From JAKPNF01 sp031556275 (lineage in GTDB: Bacteria; Verrucomicrobiota; Verrucomicrobiia; Opitutales; JAKPNF01), in the NCBI GenBank assembly GCA_031556275.1, contig JAVBTG010000051.1, positions 1 through 11,479 on the forward strand: a stretch of DNA of 11,479 nt. Reading direction: 5' to 3'. The notes under the pieces were generated by a model that worked only from the letters and a program-made list of their open reading frames with translations, made no database searches and was not told where the DNA came from. This document shows positions 1 through 7,004 of the stretch, one piece after another (the first letter of the stretch is position 1; every line of letters starts with the position of its first letter). Position numbers and translations under genes: made by a program.

Positions 1-165
1 CAGCAAAAGCACGACGCGCGCCGTCTGGCTGTTGAAGGCCGAAGGGGTGTTCAGGACGGCGAAGTCCACGATCTCTTTGAGGGCCTGCGGCGACACCGCC
101 GTTTGGCTGCCGAGGGCGTACAGGGAACGACGGTGCGCGACCGCCTCTTTGAAGTTGCGATTCAT
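1..165 (-). CDS. Nitroreductase family protein (partial, N-terminus only)
   Basis: This reading frame starts at the ATG complementary to 163-165 and runs off the left edge of the window after 55 codons without a stop. The visible N-terminus begins MNRNFKEAVAHRRSLYALGS and later contains the segment NTPSAFNSQTARVVLLL. This matches the N-terminal pattern of FMN-dependent nitroreductases: a short helix, then an (x)RRS(x)Y flavin-phosphate-binding element near residues 11-16, then a PSAFNSQ(S/T)ARVV segment near 41-52. The best resemblance is to the small single-domain subgroup related to yeast Frm2/Hbn1. Such enzymes reduce nitro compounds or quinones with NAD(P)H in the cytoplasm. No clear Shine-Dalgarno precedes the ATG. 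The C-terminal two thirds, including most of the active site, are outside the window, so subgroup and substrate cannot be stated. The gene shows no functional link with the sugar locus to its right. Confidence 0.85.
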   Translation of the reverse strand, partial: MNRNFKEAVAHRRSLYALGSQTAVSPQALKEIVDFAVLNTPSAFNSQTARVVLLL

Positions 166-290
166 AAGCGTTGGGGATTATTGCACACACCCTATACGCG
201 TTGCGGTTGAAATTCAAATGAGAGGGGCGATTTCATCCGGCTTACGGGCGTTTTTCGCTCAGGGAGCCGGGGGAATTTTTTATTTTTGGC

Positions 291-318
291 TTGGCAAATA
301 CGCTCAATCATCTAAGGT
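291..318 (+). promoter_or_regulatory. Possible promoter of the tRNA-Tyr gene
   Basis: A TTGGCA element at 291-296 is followed after 16 bases by TAAGGT at 313-318, about 22 bases before the tRNA 5' end. The -35 is a fair sigma-70 match and the -10 keeps only the TA...T pattern, so this is a weak call resting mainly on position. An alternative -10, TAATAC at 319-324, has poor spacing. Confidence 0.25.
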
Positions 319-340
319 TAATACTTTAAGCCTTTTACCC

Positions 341-427
341 GGTGGGATAACCAAGTGGTCAAAGGAGGCAGACTGTAAATCTGTCGAGCTGAGCTCTTCG
401 GGGGTTCGACTCCCTCTCCCACCACCA
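341..427 (+). tRNA. tRNA-Tyr (anticodon GTA)
   Basis: A complete class II tRNA can be folded by eye. The acceptor stem pairs GGTGGGA (341-347) with TCCCACC (417-423), followed by discriminator A424 and an encoded CCA (425-427). The anticodon stem pairs 368-372 with 380-384 around the seven-base loop CTGTAAA, giving anticodon GTA at 375-377. A long variable arm occupies roughly 385-399, as expected for bacterial tRNA-Tyr, and the T arm carries the canonical GGTTCGACTCC core. The D region (348-367) is normal in length. A hairpin terminator begins 38 bases downstream, so the gene is probably a single-gene transcription unit. No duplicated tRNA 3' end, as an integrated element would leave, is seen in the following bases. 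Confidence 0.96.
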
Positions 428-464
428 TTTACGCCGGCACGGACCGGTGTTACAGCATCAAATC

Positions 465-500
465 AAAAGCCCCCCAACACGCTGATGTTGGGGGGCTTTT
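465..500 (+). terminator. Rho-independent terminator after tRNA-Tyr
   Basis: A perfect 15-base inverted repeat (465-479 with 486-500) flanks a six-base loop CGCTGA. The stem has a run of six C paired with six G and ends in TTTT, followed by ACTTTTAT. The arms begin AAAA and end TTTT, so the hairpin can work on both strands. Its position directly after the tRNA makes it the tRNA terminator; it could also stop any read-through from the minus-strand genes. Confidence 0.9.
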
Positions 501-503
501 ACT

Positions 504-952
504 TTTATACTTTCTTACACGTTCCGTCTTAAGCGTTTCGGGGAAAGCTTCCAAATACGGGCTTTTTCTAAAAAGACGGCCATCCCGCCGATTGAGTGTG
601 CGAATTTCTCCAACGACTTATGGAGTTTCTGAAATCAAATTCTTCACGCGCCTTACTTGCTCAAGCTCCGACAAAAAAGAAATGTTTTCCAATTTTCAGA
701 AACTGATCTTTTGAGTCTGGGAGGCCAGTTTCAGGTCAAGGACAAGTGCGGCCGCCTTAACGGACAGATTTCCGAGTAGCTTCAGTTTGCGACAAATCAT
801 GGCTGATTTTATTCCGAGCTGCACTTCCAGCTCCCGGATCGTAAATTGCTCCTTGGCTATCTTTTTCTGCCAGCGCACGACATCCCGAAGCCAATGGCAT
901 TTGAGACGTTTGCCCTGCCTCCATCTGCCCAAAACGTGCGACCATGTTTCGC
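504..952. other. Intergenic stretch without a convincing gene
   Basis: No ORF here has good coding character. Two things stand out. First, an 11-base inverted repeat, AGTTTCTGAAA at 624-634 and TTTCAGAAACT at 694-704, is separated by 59 bases. Second, a minus-strand frame ending at 696 (TTG start near 932, open further upstream) would encode a basic peptide with a helix-turn-helix-like segment, FTIRELEVQLGIKSAMICRK. That segment loosely resembles the HTH at the C-terminus of some serine recombinases or of ParB-type proteins. The frame has no ribosome binding site and passes straight through the hairpin at 953-981, so a decayed gene end is more likely than a working gene. Confidence 0.4.
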
Positions 953-981
953 AAAACCGAGAGTTTGCCGCTCTCGGTTTT
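953..981 (-). terminator. Bidirectional hairpin terminator ending the sugar operon
   Basis: AAAACCGAGAG (953-963) pairs perfectly with CTCTCGGTTTT (971-981) around a seven-base loop. On the minus strand it lies about 75 bases after the GH42 stop codon and is followed by TTTT, so it is the likely end of the minus-strand operon. On the plus strand the arm runs into TTTTTT (978-983), so it could also block transcription entering the operon from the tRNA side. Confidence 0.75.
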
Positions 982-1056
982 TTATGGGGGTTTCATGGGG
1001 GCTTTTCTTGAAAATCCGGTACAGCGTCCTACAGAGGGAGTCGCATCGAAATAAAA

Positions 1057-3138
1057 TCAGCATCCACAAACGCTTTCGGACGGTATGCCGGCTTTTTCAG
1101 AAACACAGACAGTAGCCCCAAAAGGCGGAAGCTCGATTTCAGACGGAACGGTGGTTTTGTCGCACGCATCAACCCATTGCCCCGTCGGCACGCGCACACG
1201 CTGGCATAAGGATGTATAGTTGATCAAAAAGACATAACGATTTCCGCCTTTTCGGCGCTCCGTGACGCCGACTCCAAGCGGCAATTCGCTTTCAATGGGA
1301 CGCGCTATGCCCGAACGTTTCACCAGCATCCGGTAAAAATCGCGGTAAAATTCGTCGCAGAAATTCGCGCTGAGGCAGAAAATTTCGCCCTTGCCCACCC
1401 GGTTGAACGTGACGGCCGCGGCGCCGGTAAAATAATCTTCGGTGTATTCGGCCACAGGCTGCGCTCCCTCCAAACAGACCACGCCGCATGATTCGACGGC
1501 GTGATAATCCCCGCCGAGGCCGTCGCGCCAGCATTCGGGAATCCACAGACGCACTTGCTCGCCTTCAAACAAAGAATCTACCTCCTCCACCCTCGCTCCG
1601 GCCAACGCGTGCAGCCCCAATCCGGGAAGCCCTCCCAACAGAACGCGGTTTGAGGAATCGACGACGGCGGTGCGGTGCGTGAGCACGAGTGTTCCTCCGT
1701 CGCGCACAAATTGTTCCCACCGTTCGGCGATCGCGGATTGCGCCATACACACGGCCGGAGCCACGACGATTTTGTAGGCATCCAGCTCGTCATGCGGGCT
1801 CACCACGTCAATTCCGGCACCCGTTGTCCAGAGGCCGCGGTAATGCTCTAGAAGGATGTCGTGGTAGGCATCCCGAGGATCAATGCCCGTCTGCGCCGGT
1901 TGTTTGATGCCCATGCTGGCATTCAGCGCCCATTGGCTCTCCCAGTCATGGATGACCGCCACCCGGCTGGCCATGCGCGCGCCCGCCACATCGGAGATTT
2001 CGGCCAGCATCCGTCCGATATCCCGGACTTCCGAGAAAACGCGCGTGTCCGTCCGATCGTCATGATCCACGACGGCCCCGTGGAATTTCTCCGCGCCGCC
2101 CCTGTTTTTGCGCCATTGGAAATAATGGATGGCGTCCGCCCCGTGCGCCACCGCCTGCATGACTTCCATCTGATTGATGCCGGGCTTTTTGATTTTATTG
2201 ACGCGTTTCCAATTTACCATTGAGGGGGTGCATTCCATTAAAAGCCATGGAGCGCCCCGCCCAAGCCCGCGCATCAGATCGTGCACGAAGGATGTGTCCG
2301 CCGCCTGTTTCCACATCAGCGGCGAAGCGTCGTAGCTGGGATAAGAATCGTTGGATATCACATCAAGCACCTTGGCCCACCGCCAATAATCCAACTCCAT
2401 GCGCGAGCCCATGAAATTCGTCGTGCATGGGATATCGGGGGTGTGCGCGCGCAACGGTTTCATTTCTTCCTCCAGAAAACGGATATGTTGGTCGTTGATG
2501 AAACGCTTCCAATCCACCTGCATGCCGTCGTTGGAAAGGTCGCGCGGGTCGATCTGCGCCCAATCGGTGTAGGTGTGGTTCCAGAATCTGGCCCACCATG
2601 CCTTGTTGAGGTCTTCCAAGGAACCGTAACGCCCCTGCAGCCAGTGGCGGAAACCTTCCAGGCAATTTTCACAAAAACATTCGCCCTGAAGCTCGTTCCC
2701 CAAATGCCAAAGCGCGAGTGCCGGATGTTTGCCATACCGCATGGCAAGCTGCCGGTTGGCCTGCGCCACTTTGTCGCGATAAACGGCGGATGAGAGGCAA
2801 TGGTTGTGCCTGCCTCCCGGCGATTCGCGCAGCCCGTCGCGGCCGACGCGGCGCGTTTCCGGATACTTGTGCGCCATCCACATGGGCTTGCTGGCGCTCG
2901 GGGTCGACAAAAACGCCTTCATCCCGTTCTGCGCCAGCATGTCCATGATCAAATCGAGCCAGCCGAAATCATAACGCCCCTCCTCGGGTTCAAGCAGTGT
3001 CCATGAAAAAATGCCGACAGACATGCTGGTGGCCCCCACCTCGCGCATGCGCTTTAAATCGGCCTGCATGATATCGGGGGCCAGATGCCACTGGTCTGGA
3101 TTGTAATCGGCGCCGTAAAGCAGGCGTGTCGGGTGCAT
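1057..3138 (-). CDS. GH42 beta-galactosidase, cytoplasmic
   Basis: This is a glycoside hydrolase family 42 beta-galactosidase, which cleaves terminal beta-D-galactose from oligosaccharides with retention. Counting from this start (693 aa), the TIM barrel spans about 7-385 and opens with the family signature YGADYNPDQW. The acid/base is E149 in WHLGNE and the nucleophile is E302 in LLMECTPS. C114 plus C154, C156 and C159 (ECFCENC) match the four-cysteine zinc site of the family. A trimerisation domain (about 393-610) and a small beta domain (about 620-690) follow. There is no signal peptide, so it should act on imported sugar. The start at 3138 (MHPTRLLYGADYNP) fits the usual family N-terminus; an in-frame ATG at 3189 would add 17 residues, and neither has a good Shine-Dalgarno. 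It is last in the operon, 18 bases (from 3189) or 69 bases (from 3138) after the preceding hydrolase. Preference (galactan, arabinogalactan or lactose-like) cannot be read from sequence. Confidence 0.95.
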   Translation of the reverse strand: MHPTRLLYGADYNPDQWHLAPDIMQADLKRMREVGATSMSVGIFSWTLLEPEEGRYDFGWLDLIMDMLAQNGMKAFLSTPSASKPMWMAHKYPETRRVGRDGLRESPGGRHNHCLSSAVYRDKVAQANRQLAMRYGKHPALALWHLGNELQGECFCENCLEGFRHWLQGRYGSLEDLNKAWWARFWNHTYTDWAQIDPRDLSNDGMQVDWKRFINDQHIRFLEEEMKPLRAHTPDIPCTTNFMGSRMELDYWRWAKVLDVISNDSYPSYDASPLMWKQAADTSFVHDLMRGLGRGAPWLLMECTPSMVNWKRVNKIKKPGINQMEVMQAVAHGADAIHYFQWRKNRGGAEKFHGAVVDHDDRTDTRVFSEVRDIGRMLAEISDVAGARMASRVAVIHDWESQWALNASMGIKQPAQTGIDPRDAYHDILLEHYRGLWTTGAGIDVVSPHDELDAYKIVVAPAVCMAQSAIAERWEQFVRDGGTLVLTHRTAVVDSSNRVLLGGLPGLGLHALAGARVEEVDSLFEGEQVRLWIPECWRDGLGGDYHAVESCGVVCLEGAQPVAEYTEDYFTGAAAVTFNRVGKGEIFCLSANFCDEFYRDFYRMLVKRSGIARPIESELPLGVGVTERRKGGNRYVFLINYTSLCQRVRVPTGQWVDACDKTTVPSEIELPPFGATVCVSEKAGIPSESVCGC

Positions 3139-3207
3139 GGAGATTTTTTCGCCCTTGAGCGGCGTTTGAGAATTTGAGTTATAAATCATTTAAAAAAATA
3201 ATAAAAA

Positions 3208-4713
3208 TTATCGGAATTGCAGATACGTGAACGACCAGGGCGGCAAGCGCGCCGTGTTTTTATCCCCGCATGCCGGGGTTTCGCCGTCCTGCCCTTCGGC
3301 GATGTGTCCGATAATGCAAAGCCGCCCGCCCGCATTTCCATCGAACGCGACCGTTCGTGTTTCGGCGGATTTGTTGATCGCCCAAATATGCAGCACGCCG
3401 GCCTCGTCGCGCGCGGCGCCCACCACAAGTGTTTTTTCCGAGCTGTCCGCGCGCACCCAGGCGGCCCCCGGAAGCTCCTTCAAAAGCCGAAGCATCGCAT
3501 AAGTGTCGGTCGGCTTATACGGGGGTATTCCCTCAAACGGGCTGCGAAAAGGCTGGTCGTCCTCTTCTTCGACCGTTCGCGAGAGCCCGGGGACTTGCAC
3601 CTGCCAAAACAAAGGCCACATGCAGGCGATGGAAACGTCGGCCGCCGCAAACTGCAAAAGCATCTCTCCTTGCGCCATGGCCATTACGGAAGCGGGCATC
3701 GGCGGTTCGTCCTTGGGCAGCGGCGCGAGATTCCATTCCAAAACGGCAACGTCCATTTTCGGATAGCCGTGGGCGTCGAGCTGCGCTTTCAGCTTTTCAA
3801 GCGTTTCCGCGTAAGTGAATGTGTTTTTGGGAGATATCCATTTGGCGCTGTTGCGCATCGGCGCGTCCGTCTTCCAGCGTTCGGAAGTGGCGCGCCCCCA
3901 TTCCCAATACAGGTGCAGGTCAATCACATCCGTGTATGCGCCCGCTATACTCAAAAAACGGGCCATCTTTTCATCCAGGCGCGGCGCGCTCGTCGGGTTC
4001 GCGACAAGCTTGATATGAGGCGCCACCTCGCGGATGGCCTTGGCGTACGCCAAGTACGTTTCGGCGTAAGTGTCGCCGGTGAAAAAATGATAATTGGATT
4101 TGTTTTTGTGCCATGGTTCGTTGTCCAAAAACAGATAGCGAACCGGATACCCGCGCTCAACAATGTGCCTGACAAGACGCACGGCCTCCGCGATCCCGTC
4201 CGTGCGGCGATTCATCACCTCACCCGAGGAGAGATTCACCCCGACGATGGGCTCGGCCCCGATCCGGCCGCAACGCGCGATAAATTTCTCCAAATCCACG
4301 AACAGGTCATTGTCTTTCCATTTTTCCTTGCCCACACGCACCGACTGCCAGACTTGTCCGCCGGGATGCGCGGGATTCCACATATCCATGTAGCCGTCAA
4401 CCCCGGGATGCTCCCAGTGAAAGCGCGACGTTTCCTCGCCGCCGGGATAACGCAGCGCGCCCGTGCGGATGTCCTTCAGGCGCGCCTCGATCTCTCCCGT
4501 GGCCCACACAAAGCCGAGGTCGTTGAAATAGCTCGTGTTGAAGCCGACGATCATGCGGCTGACCGTGTGCGAGCGATCCCCGATATGCACGCGCACGGGG
4601 ACTTGCGCCGATGGTTCCGGCGCGCCCTGCGCCCCGAAAATCGGCGCGAGCGGCAGGCAGAAAAACAACGTGCGGAAAAATTTAATTTTGAGTTTCATCG
4701 AAAATTCAAACAT
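3208..4713 (-). CDS. Secreted clan GH-A glycoside hydrolase, GH51/GH44-like
   Basis: This is a 501-aa protein with an N-terminal signal peptide: a basic MKLKIKFF start, hydrophobic core at about 12-26, and probable cleavage near the GAQGA at 27-31. It therefore acts in the periplasm or outside the cell. It has the hallmarks of a clan GH-A TIM barrel. RYPGGEE (88-94) resembles the LRFPGG strand of GH51 and GH44. YLFLDNEPW (193-201) supplies the acid/base E199, and VAVLEWN (322-328) supplies the likely nucleophile E326. A C-terminal beta-sandwich occupies roughly 415-501. EWN recalls GH51 alpha-L-arabinofuranosidases, while LDNEP recalls GH44 endoglucanases/xyloglucanases, so the family is left open. 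The gene starts 10 bases after the transporter stop and precedes GH42, so the three are almost certainly co-transcribed. An internal ATG at 4698 (MKLKIKFF) is an equally good start, because no clear Shine-Dalgarno is present at either. Confidence 0.8.
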   Translation of the reverse strand: MFEFSMKLKIKFFRTLFFCLPLAPIFGAQGAPEPSAQVPVRVHIGDRSHTVSRMIVGFNTSYFNDLGFVWATGEIEARLKDIRTGALRYPGGEETSRFHWEHPGVDGYMDMWNPAHPGGQVWQSVRVGKEKWKDNDLFVDLEKFIARCGRIGAEPIVGVNLSSGEVMNRRTDGIAEAVRLVRHIVERGYPVRYLFLDNEPWHKNKSNYHFFTGDTYAETYLAYAKAIREVAPHIKLVANPTSAPRLDEKMARFLSIAGAYTDVIDLHLYWEWGRATSERWKTDAPMRNSAKWISPKNTFTYAETLEKLKAQLDAHGYPKMDVAVLEWNLAPLPKDEPPMPASVMAMAQGEMLLQFAAADVSIACMWPLFWQVQVPGLSRTVEEEDDQPFRSPFEGIPPYKPTDTYAMLRLLKELPGAAWVRADSSEKTLVVGAARDEAGVLHIWAINKSAETRTVAFDGNAGGRLCIIGHIAEGQDGETPACGDKNTARLPPWSFTYLQFR

Positions 4714-4723
4714 GTTTATGCGT

Positions 4724-6121
4724 TCAGACGGAGCCTCTCAGAGATTCGAGACGTGCCCTGGTTTCGGCGGCGCGGCGGCGGTCAATCGGGTAAAAGAAAA
4801 CCAGAACAATCGCCAGCAATGAGGGCACTATATTCCCGCCCGCCATGCACATGCGCATGAACAGAAAGGTGTCCTCGCCCTGCGCCCCCGCCGATTCGGA
4901 ATTGAATCCCGCCCAGACCAGGGCCAACCCGGTTCCAAAAAAAGCGAACGATGTCGCCGTCTTCATCACCCATGAATAGACGGAACTAAAAATGCCCTCG
5001 CGGCGCAGCCCGTAACCGAGCTCGTCCTCGTCGCATATGTCCGCGATCATCGAGGGGATGATCATTCCGGTCGCGATCCAATAATAGCTGTTGAACAGCG
5101 GATCGAGCACCACCCAAAAATGGTTCCCCGGGGTGAAGATAAACCAGCGGGCGAGCCCGCCAAGACAGGTAAGCATGTAGATGCACACGAGAACGCGGGA
5201 CTTGTCAAAGCGCCGGCAAGCCCAGCTAATCACGGGGATGCTCGCAAAGCCCACCACCGCGTAACAGGAGGAAAGCACGCCTTTCCAGAGCGATCCCTGG
5301 ATGATGTCGCCGTCGAACATGTAATAGACCAGCAGATAATGATCCATGCTGGCCCCGAGCATGCCGGTAAAAACCTGCAGCAAAAGCAGTCCGAGCAATA
5401 TCAGGAACGGCTTGCTTTTCAAAGACTGCCCGAAACTTCTCCAAAAAGCTATGCGCGCAGTTTCCTTTTCGCGCACCTTGTAATACCGTTCCTTCACAAA
5501 AAGCGCGGGGATGCTGCCCAGCACGCCCATGCCGATAATGCCGATAACCCATCCGATAATCCGCACTCCCTCGACCATGCTCGCGAAGATCGCCAAGCCC
5601 GTCGCCGGAATGACCCATTGGTAGGTGAATTCGCCCAGTTTGCTGAAAAACGTGGCGTAGCCCATCACGCGGGTGCGCTCATCGTAATCGGGCGTCATCT
5701 CGTAAGTGAGGCTCGTGTAAGGCACCGCAAATATCGCCAAAAATGTGTAGAACAGCAATGAGGCGCCGATAAACCAAAGCAGCTTTCCTATTTCGCCCCA
5801 CTCCTGCGGCACCATCCAGATAAGTCCGAAGCTTAATCCCATCAGCCAAGCGCCCGCCAAAACAAAGGGACGGCGGCGACCAAAGCGCGAATGGAAATTA
5901 TCGGAGACATACCCCATCACGGGATCCGTCACCGCGTCCCAAAAACGCGGCAGGGCCAGCGCCAGCCCCAAAAGCGCGGGGCTTACGCCCATCATCATCT
6001 GGTAAAACGGCACGGCCAGCGAATTGACCCCGACTCCCCCGTAAAACATCGCCAACCCGCCCATGCCCGCGGCGATCTTGGTGCCGCGGGAAAGTGTGTC
6101 TTTTTTTACAGTGGGTGTCAT
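4724..6121 (-). CDS. GPH-family sugar:cation symporter (MFS)
   Basis: This is a 465-aa polytopic inner-membrane protein of the glycoside-pentoside-hexuronide (GPH) branch of the major facilitator superfamily, related to MelB, LacS and XynB-type transporters. The family signature is plain: RFWDAVTDPVMGYVSD (59-74) followed by RFGRRRPF (79-86), holding the conserved aspartates of the cation/sugar site and the loop 2-3 basic motif. A second conserved segment, DEDELGYGLRREGIFSSVYS, lies at 364-383. About twelve hydrophobic segments can be followed from 17 to 443. It should import a glycoside or oligosaccharide with Na+ or H+ for the GH42 enzyme encoded two genes downstream. The frame is open upstream to 6235, but MTPTVKKDTLSRGTK at 6121 is chosen because the extra 38 residues are arginine-rich, unlike the family N-terminus, and would overlap the previous gene. 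No good Shine-Dalgarno is visible. The sugar transported is inferred from its neighbours only. Confidence 0.93.
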   Translation of the reverse strand: MTPTVKKDTLSRGTKIAAGMGGLAMFYGGVGVNSLAVPFYQMMMGVSPALLGLALALPRFWDAVTDPVMGYVSDNFHSRFGRRRPFVLAGAWLMGLSFGLIWMVPQEWGEIGKLLWFIGASLLFYTFLAIFAVPYTSLTYEMTPDYDERTRVMGYATFFSKLGEFTYQWVIPATGLAIFASMVEGVRIIGWVIGIIGMGVLGSIPALFVKERYYKVREKETARIAFWRSFGQSLKSKPFLILLGLLLLQVFTGMLGASMDHYLLVYYMFDGDIIQGSLWKGVLSSCYAVVGFASIPVISWACRRFDKSRVLVCIYMLTCLGGLARWFIFTPGNHFWVVLDPLFNSYYWIATGMIIPSMIADICDEDELGYGLRREGIFSSVYSWVMKTATSFAFFGTGLALVWAGFNSESAGAQGEDTFLFMRMCMAGGNIVPSLLAIVLVFFYPIDRRRAAETRARLESLRGSV

Positions 6122-6178
6122 ATGCGTTTCGCGGGCGCGACGGAAAGTCGCAAACTTAAACCATCGTGCGGCGGCCGC

Positions 6179-6190
6179 GGAAATATTTCC
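6179..6190. repeat. Short palindrome in the pseudopilin-transporter gap
   Basis: GGAAATATTTCC is a perfect 12-base palindrome in an otherwise very G+C-rich gap of 100 bases between the pseudopilin stop (6222) and the transporter start (6121). It is nearly extended by flanking GCG. It could be a regulator site or a simple hairpin. No T-run follows, so it is not an obvious terminator. Confidence 0.4.
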
Positions 6191-6221
6191 CGCGCGGCGG
6201 CGCAAACGAAAAGTCCCTCGC

Positions 6222-6935
6222 TCATCTGGTCTCAAGGCGCGGGTTCACGTAATAAGGCTGAATCGGAAATCCCAGCAACTCCACATGCTTGTCCAGAAAA
6301 AGCCCGACCGTCCGTCCGTCATGCGGAAAATAAAAACCGCTGCGGGCCGCGGTCGTGGGCATGACGCTCATGGCAATGTCCTCGCACATCGACTCCTTAA
6401 ACTCCCATATGCCCGTGGTGATGTACAGCGTGCTCTCCGGGCGGAAATACTCGTGATAGAATTTGGAGTTGAGCTGGGGGTTGTCCTTGTTGGAATTGGC
6501 CTCGCGAAACTCGCTGTTGAAACAGAGCGCATAGCGGTATGTCGTCGGGCCCCACGTCACCTCCGCCGGAACCGCCGGATCATGTAGGGTGTACAGGATG
6601 GGCATCACACTGTCCCATCCCTTGAAATAAGCCAGTTCGTTGAGATAGCGCGTGATGCGGAACTCCGCGCCCTCCTTGCGCTTGCCCATGATAGGATTGT
6701 AATACTCGCCCGATCCGAAGATCGCCTCCCGGTTCTCGCTGGAATAGAGCGCGGTGGCCTGCCCGATCACCCGCATGTTGGCGACGGCCTTGGCGGTGTA
6801 CGCCGAGGCCCTGGCCTTTGAAATGAGCGGCAAAAGAATGGCCGCCAGCACGGCGAGGATGGCCACGACCGACAGCAGCTCTATCAGGGTGAATCCGTGG
6901 CTGTTTCGCGTCATTTTCATGGGAAATGGCTTCAT
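6222..6935 (-). CDS. Type IV pilin-like (pseudopilin) protein, H-X9-D type
   Basis: This 237-aa protein has a textbook class III prepilin leader. A short basic leader ending in SHG is followed by FTLIELLSVVAILAVLAAIL, so cleavage by prepilin peptidase is expected after G14, with the conserved Glu at mature position 5 (E19) and a hydrophobic helix at about 15-37. The globular part ends with H205, nine residues, then DKHVELL (215-221). This is a variant of the H-X9-DG(H)V motif typical of the many small pseudopilins of Planctomycetes and Verrucomicrobia, with K replacing G. These proteins sit in the inner membrane facing the periplasm; their job is mostly unknown. It lies between the BNR protein (69-base gap) and the sugar transporter (100-base gap), and no secretion-system genes are nearby. 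The start is uncertain among Met at 6935, 6920 and 6914. Confidence 0.9.
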   Translation of the reverse strand: MKPFPMKMTRNSHGFTLIELLSVVAILAVLAAILLPLISKARASAYTAKAVANMRVIGQATALYSSENREAIFGSGEYYNPIMGKRKEGAEFRITRYLNELAYFKGWDSVMPILYTLHDPAVPAEVTWGPTTYRYALCFNSEFREANSNKDNPQLNSKFYHEYFRPESTLYITTGIWEFKESMCEDIAMSVMPTTAARSGFYFPHDGRTVGLFLDKHVELLGFPIQPYYVNPRLETR

Positions 6936-7004
6936 GGGGTTTGTGAAACAAGAGGAACGCGCCGCATACCGACCCGCGCGGTGCCGCCATGCGAAACGGC
7001 CTGT

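Noticed and set aside
341..504. Integration (att) site at the tRNA-Tyr 3' end
   Set aside because: No second copy of the tRNA 3' sequence was found downstream, and no integrase gene is present in the window.
32..532. Plus-strand open frame covering the tRNA and its terminator
   Set aside because: It runs through a complete tRNA-Tyr and a perfect terminator hairpin and is antisense to the nitroreductase start.
1331..1350. Direct repeat of CGGTAAAA within GH42
   Set aside because: It encodes the FYRDFYR segment of the C-terminal region, so the repeat follows from the protein sequence. The GTAAAA half-sites here are inside a gene and not palindromic.
3217..4860. Long plus-strand open frame (547 codons) opposite the secreted hydrolase
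   Set aside because: The peptide is rich in Arg, His and Pro with no domain pattern, and it lies exactly opposite a gene with a signal peptide and catalytic motifs. It is an antisense shadow of high-G+C codon use.
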